The notes: a model not told the origin generated them from the sequence alone. A DNA stretch of 64,000 bases from Colwellia psychrerythraea (GCF_000764185.1 NZ_JQEC01000051.1:90969-154968), one strand, 5' to 3'; positions 37,521-46,702 are shown, counted from the stretch's first letter. Translations and numbers: made by a program.

Positions 37521-40055
37521 ATGACTAATAACTGTTTCCATTGTAGTGAAGTTGTACCTATCGGTATTAACCTATTTGTTACCATCAATCATACCAGCCA
37601 AGCTATGTGCTGCATTGGCTGTCAAGCTGTCTCCCAAACTATAGTTGACAATGGTTTAACGCAGTATTACTCAGTGAGAACGGAGCCAGCTCAAAAAGCA
37701 CAATCACTTGTGCCTGAGCAGTTGCAAAAAAACAAGTTACTTGATGAAGCGGTTTTACAAAGCGAATTTGTTTTTCAAGGTGATAGTCAGGAACAAGACT
37801 CTAAAGAAGCGATATTAACCATTGATGGTATGAGTTGCGCGGCTTGTGCTTGGCTTATCGAAATGCAACTAGATAAACTGAAAGGCTTACTCAGTATAAC
37901 CGTTAATGCGACCAGTCAAAGAGCTACGATAAGATGGCAAGATAATGCAATAAAGTTAAGTGCTATTTTATTAGCTATTGAAAATATAGGCTATCAAGCT
38001 CTGCCTTTTAAAGCCAATGATGCGGAATTAAATAACAAAAAGCAAAGTAAAGCGTTTATCAAACGTCTAGGTATTAGCGGTATTTTAATGATGCAAATCA
38101 TGATGATAGCGGTTGGCCTTTATTTCGGTGCTTTTACTGATATGGCTGAGCACAATAAAATCTATTTACGCTGGGTCAGCTTCATCTTAGCAACACCGAT
38201 TATTTGTTATGGTGCTCTACCCTTTTATACTGGCGCGATAAAAGCCCTTAAAGCAAAACGTTTGTCTATGGACGTACCTGTATCTATTGCCATTATTTTA
38301 GCCTTTTCAGCCAGCGCTTGGGCGACAATTACTCAGCAAGGAGAAGTGTATTTTGAGTCGGTTTCTATGTTCACTTTTCTTTTGCTTATTGGCAAGTTCT
38401 TAGAATTTAGAGCCCGCTCTCGCGCCGCAGAAGTTTCAGCCAACTTGTTAAAGTTAATGCCGATGACAGCGACTAAAGTTATTACTATCAATGATACCAA
38501 AAATAGTGATAAAGAAAAAAACCAAGCAACTAACACAGAAGTACTGATTGCGGCAAAACAGCTCATTAAAGGTGATATTGTTATTATTAAGCCCGGTGAG
38601 GTTGTACCTGCCGATGGCATTATTACTTCCGGCATTAGTCAATTAAATGAAGCCATGCTTTCAGGCGAACAATTACCCATAAGTAAAACAATAAATGACA
38701 ATGTATTTGCTGGCACAATCAACGGCGATGGCAATATTACGGTGCAGATAAAGCAATCGACCGGCCAATCTTTTTTAAGCCAACTCATTCGTTTAAGTGA
38801 ACAGTCACAAGCGCACAAACCCAAAATAGCTAAGCTATCTGATAAAATAGCACAGTATTTTGTTGCGCTTATTCTATTAACCTCTATTGCTACAGCTATC
38901 TACTGGCAGCAACATATGCCAGAAGAAGCTTTTTGGATTACCCTTTCTGTTTTAGTAGCTACCTGCCCCTGCGCACTTTCGTTAGCAACTCCTACCGGCT
39001 TAACGTGCGCTACTACACGGTTAAATCGTGCTGGCATAATGATCAAAGGCGGTCATGTTATGGAAACCATGCCGCAAATAAACTGTTTTGCTTTTGACAA
39101 AACTGGCACCTTAACTACAGGTGAATTCACCATTAACAAGGTTGAGTTAATCAACAACGATTTAAATATTACTGACTCAATTATTTCTGGCTCAAGTACT
39201 ACTGGCTCAAAGGATACTGGTGAAAAATGCAACCAAGAACAAGTACTCGCCATTGCAGCGGCATTAGAGGCGCACTCTGAGCACCCGATTGCCAAATCCT
39301 TTGCCGAGCATAGAGATTACAACCTAACGGCTGAAAAAGTTACAGTGCATTCTGGCAAAGGGGTTACTGGTACTATTGATAATATTGCTTATGCCATTGG
39401 TAAACTATCTTGGTTAGAAGAAGATATTAATCCTGATGATATTAACACACGAACACATAACGTTAATATAAGCGGTGCCAGCTGTATCTTAATGGCTAAT
39501 AAACAAATCATTGCCGCTTTTTATCTAGTGGATAAAATTCGTGATGAAGCCTTTAATACCCTATCAAACCTTAATAAAAACAATAAAACCCTATTGTTAT
39601 CTGGTGATAGTCAAATAGCTTGTGACACTATTGCGCAAAACCTACCTGTTAATATTACTTTGGGTGGATTGAGTGCCCAAGATAAAATGCAGCAACTTAA
39701 AAAAGCTCAAGCACAAGGTTATAAAGTTGCCATGACAGGTGACGGTGTTAATGACTCACCAGTATTTGGTGCCGCACATGTATCAATAGCCATGGGTTGT
39801 GGCGCGGATATCACCAAAAGTGGCGCCGATGTTATTTTACTTAATAACAAACTAAGTAGCATCAATACCTTAATAAAAGTTTCTCATCGCACTCGTCGAA
39901 TAATTTTCCAAAATTACTTATGGGCCTTTGGTTATAATGCTATTGTATTACCCTTAGCTGTGGCAGGGCATATCACGCCTTATATGGCCGTAATTGGCAT
40001 GTCGGCCAGCTCGATTTTAGTTATTAGCAATTCATTACGTTTACTTAAAGAGTAA
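37521..40055 (+). CDS. ccoI: Copper-translocating P-type ATPase for cbb3 oxidase
   Basis: 844 residues. A Cys-rich N-terminus (HCSEVV, then CCIGCQAV) precedes an HMA domain with GMSCAACAWLIE. The P1B ATPase core shows the membrane CPC motif (ATCPCALSLATPTG), the phosphorylation site DKTGTLT and the hinge MTGDGVNDSPVFGAA. The HP motif of the N-domain is HSEHPIAKS. CcoI/FixI exports copper to the periplasm for insertion into CcoN rather than for detoxification; this is inferred from linkage with fixH and ccoS and from the N-terminal Cys-rich type. Confidence 0.96.
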   Translation: MTNNCFHCSEVVPIGINLFVTINHTSQAMCCIGCQAVSQTIVDNGLTQYYSVRTEPAQKAQSLVPEQLQKNKLLDEAVLQSEFVFQGDSQEQDSKEAILTIDGMSCAACAWLIEMQLDKLKGLLSITVNATSQRATIRWQDNAIKLSAILLAIENIGYQALPFKANDAELNNKKQSKAFIKRLGISGILMMQIMMIAVGLYFGAFTDMAEHNKIYLRWVSFILATPIICYGALPFYTGAIKALKAKRLSMDVPVSIAIILAFSASAWATITQQGEVYFESVSMFTFLLLIGKFLEFRARSRAAEVSANLLKLMPMTATKVITINDTKNSDKEKNQATNTEVLIAAKQLIKGDIVIIKPGEVVPADGIITSGISQLNEAMLSGEQLPISKTINDNVFAGTINGDGNITVQIKQSTGQSFLSQLIRLSEQSQAHKPKIAKLSDKIAQYFVALILLTSIATAIYWQQHMPEEAFWITLSVLVATCPCALSLATPTGLTCATTRLNRAGIMIKGGHVMETMPQINCFAFDKTGTLTTGEFTINKVELINNDLNITDSIISGSSTTGSKDTGEKCNQEQVLAIAAALEAHSEHPIAKSFAEHRDYNLTAEKVTVHSGKGVTGTIDNIAYAIGKLSWLEEDINPDDINTRTHNVNISGASCILMANKQIIAAFYLVDKIRDEAFNTLSNLNKNNKTLLLSGDSQIACDTIAQNLPVNITLGGLSAQDKMQQLKKAQAQGYKVAMTGDGVNDSPVFGAAHVSIAMGCGADITKSGADVILLNNKLSSINTLIKVSHRTRRIIFQNYLWAFGYNAIVLPLAVAGHITPYMAVIGMSASSILVISNSLRLLKE

Positions 40056-40138
40056 GCTAAAAATAAGTTGAAGAGTAAACTAGCCAGCCACAGCAAAACG
40101 AGTAAACTTATTGTGAATAAATTAGTTGTGAGTTAAAA

Positions 40139-40354
40139 ATGAGCATTATTTATATTTTAATCCCTGTCGCCGTGTTATTAACCGCTTTGGGCATTTATCT
40201 ATTTTTCTGGGCAGTGAAAGCTGAACAATTTGATGACCTTGAAAAGCAAGGCATGAGTATTCTTTTTGACGATGAGCCAGTAAATAACATCAACGAAGAA
40301 AAGCCAGAGGATGAAATAGAAAGTACCAATAAAAAACAGGAAACCCCCAAGTAA
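40139..40354 (+). CDS. ccoS: cbb3 oxidase maturation protein CcoS
   Basis: 71 residues. One membrane helix (MSIIYILIPVAVLLTALGIY) leads to FFWAVKAEQFDDLEKQGMSI, the near-invariant CcoS sequence. An acidic tail follows. CcoS is needed for cofactor insertion into CcoN. It is 83 bp after ccoI and 3 bp before the next gene. Confidence 0.95.
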   Translation: MSIIYILIPVAVLLTALGIYLFFWAVKAEQFDDLEKQGMSILFDDEPVNNINEEKPEDEIESTNKKQETPK

Positions 40355-40357
40355 CCA

Positions 40358-41098
40358 ATGAGCTTAGATCTATTTTCAGCTTTTATCATCGGCTTACTTG
40401 GCTCTGGTCACTGTTTAGCCATGTGTGGTGGCATTACCACTATGCTCACTTCGGCTATCAACAAGCCTGGTAATCAAAACCAAAGTAGAACCAGCAGTTT
40501 AGGTGATATTCCAACATCACAACAATCAACCTGCTCACCCGTTGCATTTAGCTTGAACCTAGTCTTGTTTTACCATGTTGGACGCATTGCGAGTTATTGC
40601 TTAATCGGCGCAATAGTTGGCTTTACCGGCTCTATAGCCGCAAAAAACATAGGTTTACCTATTGCAGCTCTACGCCTAATTGCCGCAGTTTTTGTTATTT
40701 TATTAGGTTTATATATAGGCCAATGGCTGTTATGGCTAAACCGAATAGAGTCGTTGGGTAAAGGCTTATGGCGTTATTTATCGCCTATGGCTAAACACGT
40801 TATTCCTGTTGATAATAGTAAAAAGGCGCTTGGTTTAGGGGCTTTATGGGGCTGGTTGCCTTGTGGTTTAGTGTATTCGACCCTAACTTGGGCACTTGCA
40901 AGTGGCAGTCCCCTAACTGGCGCTACCATTATGCTGTGTTTTGGCTTAGGTACTTTACCTGCCTTAGTCGCCTTATCACTTGGTATTGGCGGTATAAAGA
41001 AACTACTGGTCAACACCGCCTTTCGCAAAGTCATGGCTATTTCCCTTATTGGCTATGGTATATACAGTTTTATTGTTGCATATCAACTAACGTTCTAA
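40358..41098 (+). CDS. DsbD-transmembrane-domain-like / TauE-like membrane protein of the cco locus
   Basis: 246 residues, six predicted membrane helices. The N-terminal GLLGSGHCLAMCGGITTML, with the CxxC-like Cys pair (HCLAMCGG), and the mirrored WGWLPCGLVYSTLTWAL later are the two halves of the DsbD_2 family (often annotated sulfite exporter TauE/SafE-like). In cbb3 loci this gene regularly follows ccoS and probably helps copper handling or thiol redox balance for oxidase maturation. Sulfite export is unlikely. It lies 3 bp after ccoS and 54 bp before fnr. Confidence 0.85.
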   Translation: MSLDLFSAFIIGLLGSGHCLAMCGGITTMLTSAINKPGNQNQSRTSSLGDIPTSQQSTCSPVAFSLNLVLFYHVGRIASYCLIGAIVGFTGSIAAKNIGLPIAALRLIAAVFVILLGLYIGQWLLWLNRIESLGKGLWRYLSPMAKHVIPVDNSKKALGLGALWGWLPCGLVYSTLTWALASGSPLTGATIMLCFGLGTLPALVALSLGIGGIKKLLVNTAFRKVMAISLIGYGIYSFIVAYQLTF

Positions 41099-41152
41099 TA
41101 ACATATATCTGTCTTAAAGTTAGCGTTAATAGCTACGCCATAGAGTATTATC

Positions 41153-41872
41153 ATGTCAAATAAAAGTAGTCCCACGACCCAACATATCAAGTGTCAAAAC
41201 TGTAGTATTAGTGAGCTGTGTTTGCCTTTTTCATTAAATGATAAAGAACTTGATTCTCTTGACGACATTATTGACCGTAAACGTCCGATACATAAAGGCG
41301 ATAAAATTTTTCATGACGGTCAAGAAATGCATGCCTTATATGCAATACGCTCTGGTACGTTCAAAACTTTCACCGTTAATAAGCAAGGTGAAGAACAAAT
41401 TACTGGTTTTCATCTAGCCGGTGACTTACTTGGTTTTGATGCTATTGCTGAAAGTAGCCACCCTAGTTTTGCTCAAGCACTTGAAACCTCTATGGTCTGT
41501 GAAATTCCCTATACAAGTTTAGATGAATTATCGAACACTATGCCTAAGCTTAAAAAGCAGGTATTGCGTTTAATGAGTAATGAAATAAGAACAGACCAAG
41601 AAATGTTAACACTGCTTAATAGAAAAAATGCCGAACAACGTGTTGCAACCTTTATAGTAAGTTTAAGTGAGCGTTATCATGCACGTGGATTATCCTCGAC
41701 ACAGTTTCGCTTAACCATGACTCGTAGTGATATTGGTAATTATATTGGCTTAACGGTTGAAACCATTAGCCGTTTATTAAATCGTTTCCATAAAAGTGGC
41801 TTAATTAACGTAGATGGTAAATTAATTTCAATTATTGATATCGACAAGCTTTGCGATACAGCAGCTCTATAA
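41153..41872 (+). CDS. fnr: Fumarate/nitrate reduction regulator FNR (EtrA)
   Basis: 239 residues, closely like E. coli FNR throughout. Cluster ligands are Cys14, Cys17, Cys23 ([10 protein letters not shown]) and Cys116 (SMVCEIP). The beta-roll [18 protein letters not shown] is nearly identical to FNR. The recognition helix [21 protein letters not shown] has E-xx-SR. It is active when the [4Fe-4S] cluster is intact, without oxygen. It is the second FNR-type gene around the cco locus. Order ccoS-TauE-fnr-uspE is the same as in Shewanella. Confidence 0.97.
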   Translation: MSNKSSPTTQHIKCQNCSISELCLPFSLNDKELDSLDDIIDRKRPIHKGDKIFHDGQEMHALYAIRSGTFKTFTVNKQGEEQITGFHLAGDLLGFDAIAESSHPSFAQALETSMVCEIPYTSLDELSNTMPKLKKQVLRLMSNEIRTDQEMLTLLNRKNAEQRVATFIVSLSERYHARGLSSTQFRLTMTRSDIGNYIGLTVETISRLLNRFHKSGLINVDGKLISIIDIDKLCDTAAL

Positions 41873-41886
41873 CCCTATATTCCTCC

Positions 41887-41930
41887 TTGTTATGGCTTTC
41901 ATTATCCATAAGATAATAAAGCCATAACAA
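41887..41930. repeat. Strong palindromic hairpin between fnr and uspE
   Basis: TTGTTATGGCTTT at 41887-41899 pairs with AAAGCCATAACAA at 41918-41930, extended by ATTAT/ATAAT inside. No T-run follows on the plus strand, so it is not a canonical terminator; it may still end fnr transcription or protect the 3' end. Confidence 0.65.
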
Positions 41931-41937
41931 AACAAAC

Positions 41938-41978
41938 TTGATTTAAAACAAGCATTAATTTGTCAACTTTGCTATAAA
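41938..41978 (+). promoter_or_regulatory. uspE: FNR-dependent promoter of uspE
   Basis: TTGATTTAAAACAA at 41938-41951 matches the FNR box at all consensus positions but one. A TATAAA -10 lies at 41973-41978, so the box centre would be near -41.5, the class II geometry. It supports anaerobic induction of uspE by the neighbouring fnr product. Confidence 0.7.
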
Positions 41979-42025
41979 TAACGTATCGTTTATGAACTTT
42001 ACTATTTATTTTGCCAGAGGTTGCC

Positions 42026-42973
42026 ATGGACATGTATCAAAATATCCTTGTTGTGATTGATCCGACAACAGACGAACAAAAAGCCCTTAAACGAGCCATT
42101 GAGCTTGCCTCAAAAATCACCTCTGCTCGGCCTGAGCAACAAGTCAATATCATCGCTTTTTTTAGCATTTTTGATTTCTCTTATGAAATGACCACTATTT
42201 TATCTAGTGGAGAGCGCGACACCATGCGTCAAATGGTTATTAATGAAAAGCAGCTATGGATAGATGACATAATCTCTGCCACCAATAGCCAAATAAACAT
42301 CAGCAGTAAAGTGGTCTGGCATAATCGCCCTTTCGAAGCCATCATTGAGCAAGTTCTCGAGCATAACTATGACTTAGTGATCAAAGGCACACATCAGCAT
42401 GATAAGTTCAAATCAGTGGTGTTTACGCCAACCGATTGGCATATTTTAAGAAAATGCCCTTGTCCGGTATTACTGGTTAAAGATCACGAGTGGCCGGAGC
42501 AAGGTACCGTTTTAGCGGCCGTAAATGTCGGTAGTGATGAAGCTGAGCACCTTTCTTTAAATAATACCATTACCAAGCAGGCGAAGAATATCGCCCAGCT
42601 AATTAATGCCAATGTTCACTTAGTTAATTCTTATCCGGGTACGCCGGTAAATATTGCCATTGAAATTCCTGAGTTTGACGCCAGTGAATACAATAGTGCT
42701 ATGAAGTCTCATCATAATGAGGCTATGAATAAACATGCAAACAGTTTTAACATCGCACTAACTAATACACATGTAGAAGAGGGATTACCAGAAACAGTCA
42801 TTGAACAAGCGGCGTTAAAAATTGATGCTGAATTAGTCATTCTTGGCACCGTGGGTCGCACTGGCATTTCCGCCGCTCTTATTGGTAATACTGCCGAACA
42901 CGTTATTGACCAATTAAACTGTGATGTACTGGCACTAAAACCAGATGGCTATGTGTCACCACTGGCTGATTAA
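42026..42973 (+). CDS. uspE: Universal stress protein E (tandem Usp domains)
   Basis: 315 residues from ATG at 42026, which has AGAGG seven bases upstream and gives MDMYQNILVVIDP like E. coli UspE; an upstream TTG in frame is unlikely. Two Usp domains cover about residues 3-150 and 160-312. FSIFDFSYEMTTILSSGERDTM is typical of UspE. The second domain ends in the GTVGRTGISAALIGNTAEHV pattern. UspE responds to starvation, oxygen and oxidative stress. It follows fnr as in many Gammaproteobacteria and has its own FNR-type promoter. Confidence 0.94.
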   Translation: MDMYQNILVVIDPTTDEQKALKRAIELASKITSARPEQQVNIIAFFSIFDFSYEMTTILSSGERDTMRQMVINEKQLWIDDIISATNSQINISSKVVWHNRPFEAIIEQVLEHNYDLVIKGTHQHDKFKSVVFTPTDWHILRKCPCPVLLVKDHEWPEQGTVLAAVNVGSDEAEHLSLNNTITKQAKNIAQLINANVHLVNSYPGTPVNIAIEIPEFDASEYNSAMKSHHNEAMNKHANSFNIALTNTHVEEGLPETVIEQAALKIDAELVILGTVGRTGISAALIGNTAEHVIDQLNCDVLALKPDGYVSPLAD

Positions 42974-43003
42974 CATTATCATCGATTAGCTATCTCTAAA
43001 TAT

Positions 43004-43034
43004 AAAGGCAAATCCATAATAGGTTTGCCTTTTT
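43004..43034 (+). terminator. Terminator after uspE, convergent with pxpC
   Basis: AAAGGCAAATCC pairs with GGTTTGCCTTT (one bulge) around a short loop, followed by T residues. The palindrome can also work on the minus strand for pxpC. Confidence 0.8.
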
Positions 43035-43057
43035 AATATAAAATTTTCGAGATTCAT

Positions 43058-44059
43058 TTAATTGCAGCTGATAAGCTGGGTTTGTTTTAAACGACTTATA
43101 TTAAGATGAAAGAGGTTATCTGCCTGTGACATAGAAATAGGCTCAAAACGCACACTATCCCCTTGGCGTAATTGCGAAAGTTTTGCGCAATCTTGTGAGA
43201 TAACAGCACCAATCTTAGGGTAACCACCAATAGTCTGCCTATCATTTAGTAAAATAATGGGTTGACCATCCGCAGGTAGTTGCACCGCGCCATAACAAAT
43301 ACCTTCCGACAAAATACCATCAAGCGCTGGCTTTATTGCTCGTCCTTGTAAACGATATCCCATACGATCCCAGTGTTTACTTACGTGGTATTGACATGAA
43401 AAAAAGAGTCTTTTACCTATCGCTGAAAAACTTTGATGCTGATAACTCAAGATAGTACGTAACACTACTTCATTCGAGTACTTTGGCTGCCCATGTTCAG
43501 CTAACATTAACAATTTCAGCTGACTCCTTGATTTATCAATTGCTTGGCAGGGCAATAGGTCATCGGTAACGATTTTATCACCATTAATGCCACCTACCGA
43601 CTCTCGACATACGGTTGCCGTGCTACCGAAACTTGGTTTTATATCAAAACCTCCTGCCACGGCCAAATAACAACGAACTCCCTGAGATGTATAACCTAAG
43701 TTAATCTTATCGCCAGCTTTTATTAAATAACTTCGCCAAAGTAGTTTTTTGTGACCATTAATTGTCAGTGGCATAGCGGCGCCAGTCACGGCAATAACGC
43801 AATTTACTTGGGCTAATAACTCTAAGCCGCCCAAACTGATTTCAATGCTTGTTGTATTAAGCGCGTTACCACACAACTTATTAGCCCAATAAAAAGCTAA
43901 CGGGTCTGCTGGGCCGCCATTAGTCAGGCCTAAATTAAACGCTCCATATCGGCCAGCATCTTGAATTAAGCTCAATACGCCAGCATTAGTAACTAAAAGC
44001 CCTAAAGCGGTTTCATTTGCATTACTCGTAGCGCCTGTGCTTTTGTTGTGACTTTTCAC
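43058..44059 (-). CDS. pxpC: 5-oxoprolinase subunit C (AHS2 domain)
   Basis: 333 residues. The N-terminal LSLIQDAGRYGAFNLGLTNGG and GPADPLAFYWANKLCGN are the start of the AHS2/KipA domain, continuing with EISLGGLELLA and SEGICYGAVQLPADGQPIIL. An extra leader of about 25 residues precedes the conserved region, so the true start could be internal. With PxpA and PxpB it makes the ATP-dependent 5-oxoprolinase that opens pyroglutamate to glutamate. It is the last gene of pxpABC. Older annotation as biotin-dependent carboxylase or urea amidolyase refers to the same family. Confidence 0.92.
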   Translation of the reverse strand: MKSHNKSTGATSNANETALGLLVTNAGVLSLIQDAGRYGAFNLGLTNGGPADPLAFYWANKLCGNALNTTSIEISLGGLELLAQVNCVIAVTGAAMPLTINGHKKLLWRSYLIKAGDKINLGYTSQGVRCYLAVAGGFDIKPSFGSTATVCRESVGGINGDKIVTDDLLPCQAIDKSRSQLKLLMLAEHGQPKYSNEVVLRTILSYQHQSFSAIGKRLFFSCQYHVSKHWDRMGYRLQGRAIKPALDGILSEGICYGAVQLPADGQPIILLNDRQTIGGYPKIGAVISQDCAKLSQLRQGDSVRFEPISMSQADNLFHLNISRLKQTQLISCN

Positions 44060-44084
44060 TTTATCAATTCCACATTAATATTCA

Positions 44085-44108
44085 CTTAGTCTTAGTCTTA
44101 GTCTTAGT
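44085..44108. repeat. CTTAGT hexamer repeat, four copies, at the pxpB stop
   Basis: Four exact CTTAGT units run from 44085 to 44108, and the pxpB stop codon (44104-44106) lies in the last unit. Change in copy number would alter pxpB-pxpC spacing but, for the copies beyond the stop, not the protein. Confidence 0.85.
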
Positions 44109-44865
44109 CTTCACTATCATTAACTAAGTTAGATAAGACACCACCTAGATCAAGATATTCCTGTTTATCGATACCAACAAACCTCACTCTATCACCTACT
44201 TCAACAGGCATGGTTGGCATTGCTTGGGCATTAAACATATCTGTGGGGCACAAACCTATGATATTCCAACCGCCTGGGGATTGGGCAGGATAAACGGCAG
44301 TTTGTCTATCTGCAATGGCGACAGCCCCTTTAGGGACTTTTAAACGAGGCGTGGCTAATCTTGGTGTCGCGATACGCTGCTCAACCTCACCTAAATAAGC
44401 AAAGCCCGGTGCAAAACCGATAGCATAAACGCGATATTCATGGTTTTGATGTAAAGCAATCACTTGCTCGACAGTTAATTTTGCGTGCTTGGCAATACGT
44501 TCTAAATCCATGCCCGACGTCAGTGAATAATAAACGGGTAGCTCAATTAATCTGCCCTGCTTGTTCTTTGTGCCGCCGCATTGCCTTAATAGTTTTTTCA
44601 GCTTGTTACGTAAGTGATGATGATCAGTTTCTAATAAGTTAAACATCACTAAAATAGAGGCATATGATGGGATAAGATCGATAATATCTGCTGATAAATG
44701 TTGACGGATCAGCTTAGCCGCATGTTGAACATTACTGCTTATATCATCAGTCACTTTATCAGCTTTGATGATTGACGACGATCGACTCTCATCAACAAAA
44801 TAAAGCATTAAAGCATTCTCACCAGCAACTTCTAGGTGAATATGGTCATTTATCTGCGTTGACAT
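44104..44865 (-). CDS. pxpB: 5-oxoprolinase subunit B (AHS1 domain)
   Basis: 253 residues. The AHS1/KipI signatures are present: HNHEYRVYAIGFAPGFAYLG, then PRLATPRLKVPKGAVAIADR and YPAQSPGGWNIIGLCP. Its start codon shares one base with the pxpA stop (TGATG), so the two are translationally coupled. It forms the PxpBC complex that phosphorylates or activates substrate for PxpA. The hexamer repeat lies at its 3' end. Confidence 0.93.
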   Translation of the reverse strand: MSTQINDHIHLEVAGENALMLYFVDESRSSSIIKADKVTDDISSNVQHAAKLIRQHLSADIIDLIPSYASILVMFNLLETDHHHLRNKLKKLLRQCGGTKNKQGRLIELPVYYSLTSGMDLERIAKHAKLTVEQVIALHQNHEYRVYAIGFAPGFAYLGEVEQRIATPRLATPRLKVPKGAVAIADRQTAVYPAQSPGGWNIIGLCPTDMFNAQAMPTMPVEVGDRVRFVGIDKQEYLDLGGVLSNLVNDSED

Positions 44866-45590
44866 CAGCGCATCAAGTCTTTAATTTCGCGAATTGCCTG
44901 TACAGCAGAAATGTTGTCGCCATGTACACATAAACTATCAACACTTAACTTGAGTACTTTACCTGAGATGGTAGTAACGCTACCTTGCTCTGATAGTTGC
45001 TTAACTTGCGCTAACATCGCCGGTTTAGTTAACACAGCGCCAGCTTGGCTGCGGGCTAATAACCTGCCTTTATCGTCATAACAACGATCGGCAAAAGCTT
45101 CACTATAAACATCAACCCCTAATTTACTCGCCTGTTTTTTATATTCCGCAAGGTCTGCTGTCGCTTGTAACATCAAAGTAAGCTTTTTCGGGTATTGAGC
45201 AAGTGCCGTTAAAATGGCATTAAACACTTCTGGTTTAACCATCATGTCGTTATAAAGCGCACCATGGGGTTTTACATAATCGACTGTTAACCCTTGAACC
45301 TTTGCCATGCCATCCAATGCTGCCACTTGATAATGTATAAGCGCTATAATCTGCTCGGATGAACAAGCCATTGAACGACGACCAAAACCAACCAAATCAG
45401 GGTAGCTTGGGTGCGCACCAACACTTACTTGATATTGTTTAGCCAGTGCCAATGTCTTTTGCATCACTAACGGATCACCACCATGAAAGCCACAAGCAAT
45501 ATTAGCTTGATCAATATAAGGCATCACCTCACTATCAAGCCCCATAGTCCATGCACCAAAGCTTTCACCTAAATCACAGTTTAATTTCAT
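44865..45590 (-). CDS. pxpA: 5-oxoprolinase subunit A (LamB/YcsF family)
   Basis: 241 residues from the ATG giving MKLNCDLGESFGAW; an ATG three codons upstream at 45599 is also possible, and the only Shine-Dalgarno-like AGG is better spaced for the inner one. ANIACGFHGGDPLVM, GAHPSYPDLVGFGRR and VKPHGALYNDM are the invariant LamB/YcsF motifs with metal-site residues. It carries out pyroglutamate ring opening with PxpBC. It is the first gene of the pxpABC operon, recycling 5-oxoproline formed from glutamine or glutamyl peptides. Confidence 0.93.
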   Translation of the reverse strand: MKLNCDLGESFGAWTMGLDSEVMPYIDQANIACGFHGGDPLVMQKTLALAKQYQVSVGAHPSYPDLVGFGRRSMACSSEQIIALIHYQVAALDGMAKVQGLTVDYVKPHGALYNDMMVKPEVFNAILTALAQYPKKLTLMLQATADLAEYKKQASKLGVDVYSEAFADRCYDDKGRLLARSQAGAVLTKPAMLAQVKQLSEQGSVTTISGKVLKLSVDSLCVHGDNISAVQAIREIKDLMR

Positions 45591-45704
45591 TGTTATCATT
45601 GCCTACTGGATATTTCGAGTATTGAGTTAATCAATCGAATAGGTAGTTATGATACCCAAAGTTAGTGCTTAAAACAGTAACTTATTAGCGCAATTAGTTT
45701 CATA

Positions 45705-45740
45705 ATAAAAAAGCCGATAAGTGACTGCACTTATCGGCTT
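45705..45740 (-). terminator. Terminator after the oxygenase gene
   Basis: AAGCCGATAAGTG (45711-45723) pairs perfectly with CACTTATCGGCTT (45728-45740), 4-nt loop. On the minus strand it is followed by a T-run complementary to the A residues at 45706-45710. Confidence 0.88.
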
Positions 45741-45769
45741 AATATGTATACCTGTTAAAACGTAGAGGG

Positions 45770-46612
45770 TTAAGCTTTTACCCCTAACTCTCGTAAACGC
45801 TCGAGTAAATAACTGGCTTGAGTATGATTTTCAGATAAAACCACTTCACTGCGAGGATGCAAAAATAAAGGTAAAGAAATTCGAGACTTATCACTGCCCT
45901 TACCCGTAGGGTTGATAACACGATGACTTGTCGATGGAAAGTAACCAGCCGAGGCTTCTTGTAACATATCACCAATATTAATAATAAGATTACCAAAGTC
46001 AGACGGCACATCCATCCACTGGCCATCTTGATCTTGCACTTGCAGGCCTGGCTCATTGGCTGCAGGCAATATAGTCAGTAAATTAATATCTTCATGAGCA
46101 GCAGCTCGAACGGCACCCGCTTCTTCACTGCCCGTCAGCGGTGGGTAATGCAATATGCGCAATAAGGTATTTGGAGTATCTTTAATCATAAGAGATAACG
46201 CTTGTGAATACTTGCACGCCACATCTGCTGGACTGTGGGCTTCTACCCAGTCAAGTAACTCAGCAGCAAGCTCAGATGTTAACCGATAATATTCCAGAAT
46301 TTCAGCTTCGAGTTGTGCAGGGATACGTCCCCAAGGGTAAACATGATAATATTCCTTAATATCTTTTTGACTATGACCTTTTGCCGTTTCAGATATCTCA
46401 GTAGAAAAATAACCATCTTGCCTCTCTGGATCAAAAGCAAATGCGTGTTTCTCTTCGCTTAAAAAAAACGCCTGCCAGCTCTGGTAAATTGACTCAACTA
46501 AACCTTGTTTTATTGGATGATTAATAAGCACACCAAAACCGGTTTCATGTAAACTTTTGACAAATTTTTCTGCCGCTTCTTTGGCGGTGTAATCGACCAC
46601 TTGTACTTGCAT
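45770..46612 (-). CDS. 2-oxoglutarate/Fe(II)-dependent dioxygenase, isopenicillin N synthase family
   Basis: 280 residues. The DIOX_N-like half has HETGFGVLINHPIKQGLVES and YYHVYPWGR. The double-stranded beta-helix has the iron triad His173-x-Asp175 (AAHEDIN) and His230 (STSHRV), and Arg244-x-Ser246 (RISLPLF) for 2-oxoglutarate. Relatives include thymine 7-hydroxylase and plant-type oxygenases, but the substrate cannot be read off. A copy of the nucleoside-block palindrome lies 91 bp upstream, in the intergenic region shared with the secreted phosphoesterase, so a nucleobase or nucleoside substrate is an attractive inference. It is single-gene with its own terminator. Confidence 0.88.
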   Translation of the reverse strand: MQVQVVDYTAKEAAEKFVKSLHETGFGVLINHPIKQGLVESIYQSWQAFFLSEEKHAFAFDPERQDGYFSTEISETAKGHSQKDIKEYYHVYPWGRIPAQLEAEILEYYRLTSELAAELLDWVEAHSPADVACKYSQALSLMIKDTPNTLLRILHYPPLTGSEEAGAVRAAAHEDINLLTILPAANEPGLQVQDQDGQWMDVPSDFGNLIINIGDMLQEASAGYFPSTSHRVINPTGKGSDKSRISLPLFLHPRSEVVLSENHTQASYLLERLRELGVKA

Positions 46613-46702
46613 AATCTGCTCTCTCTTTAAACATATTCTTTGCCCTAATGATGAGATTTTACTCTTTTATTAATTTTGTTCAACCGCCTAATGATAAAAA
46701 CC

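Noticed and set aside
40846..41163. 105-codon plus-strand ORF overlapping the DsbD/TauE-like gene and fnr start
   Set aside because: It is out of frame with the conserved membrane protein and its product has no recognisable features.
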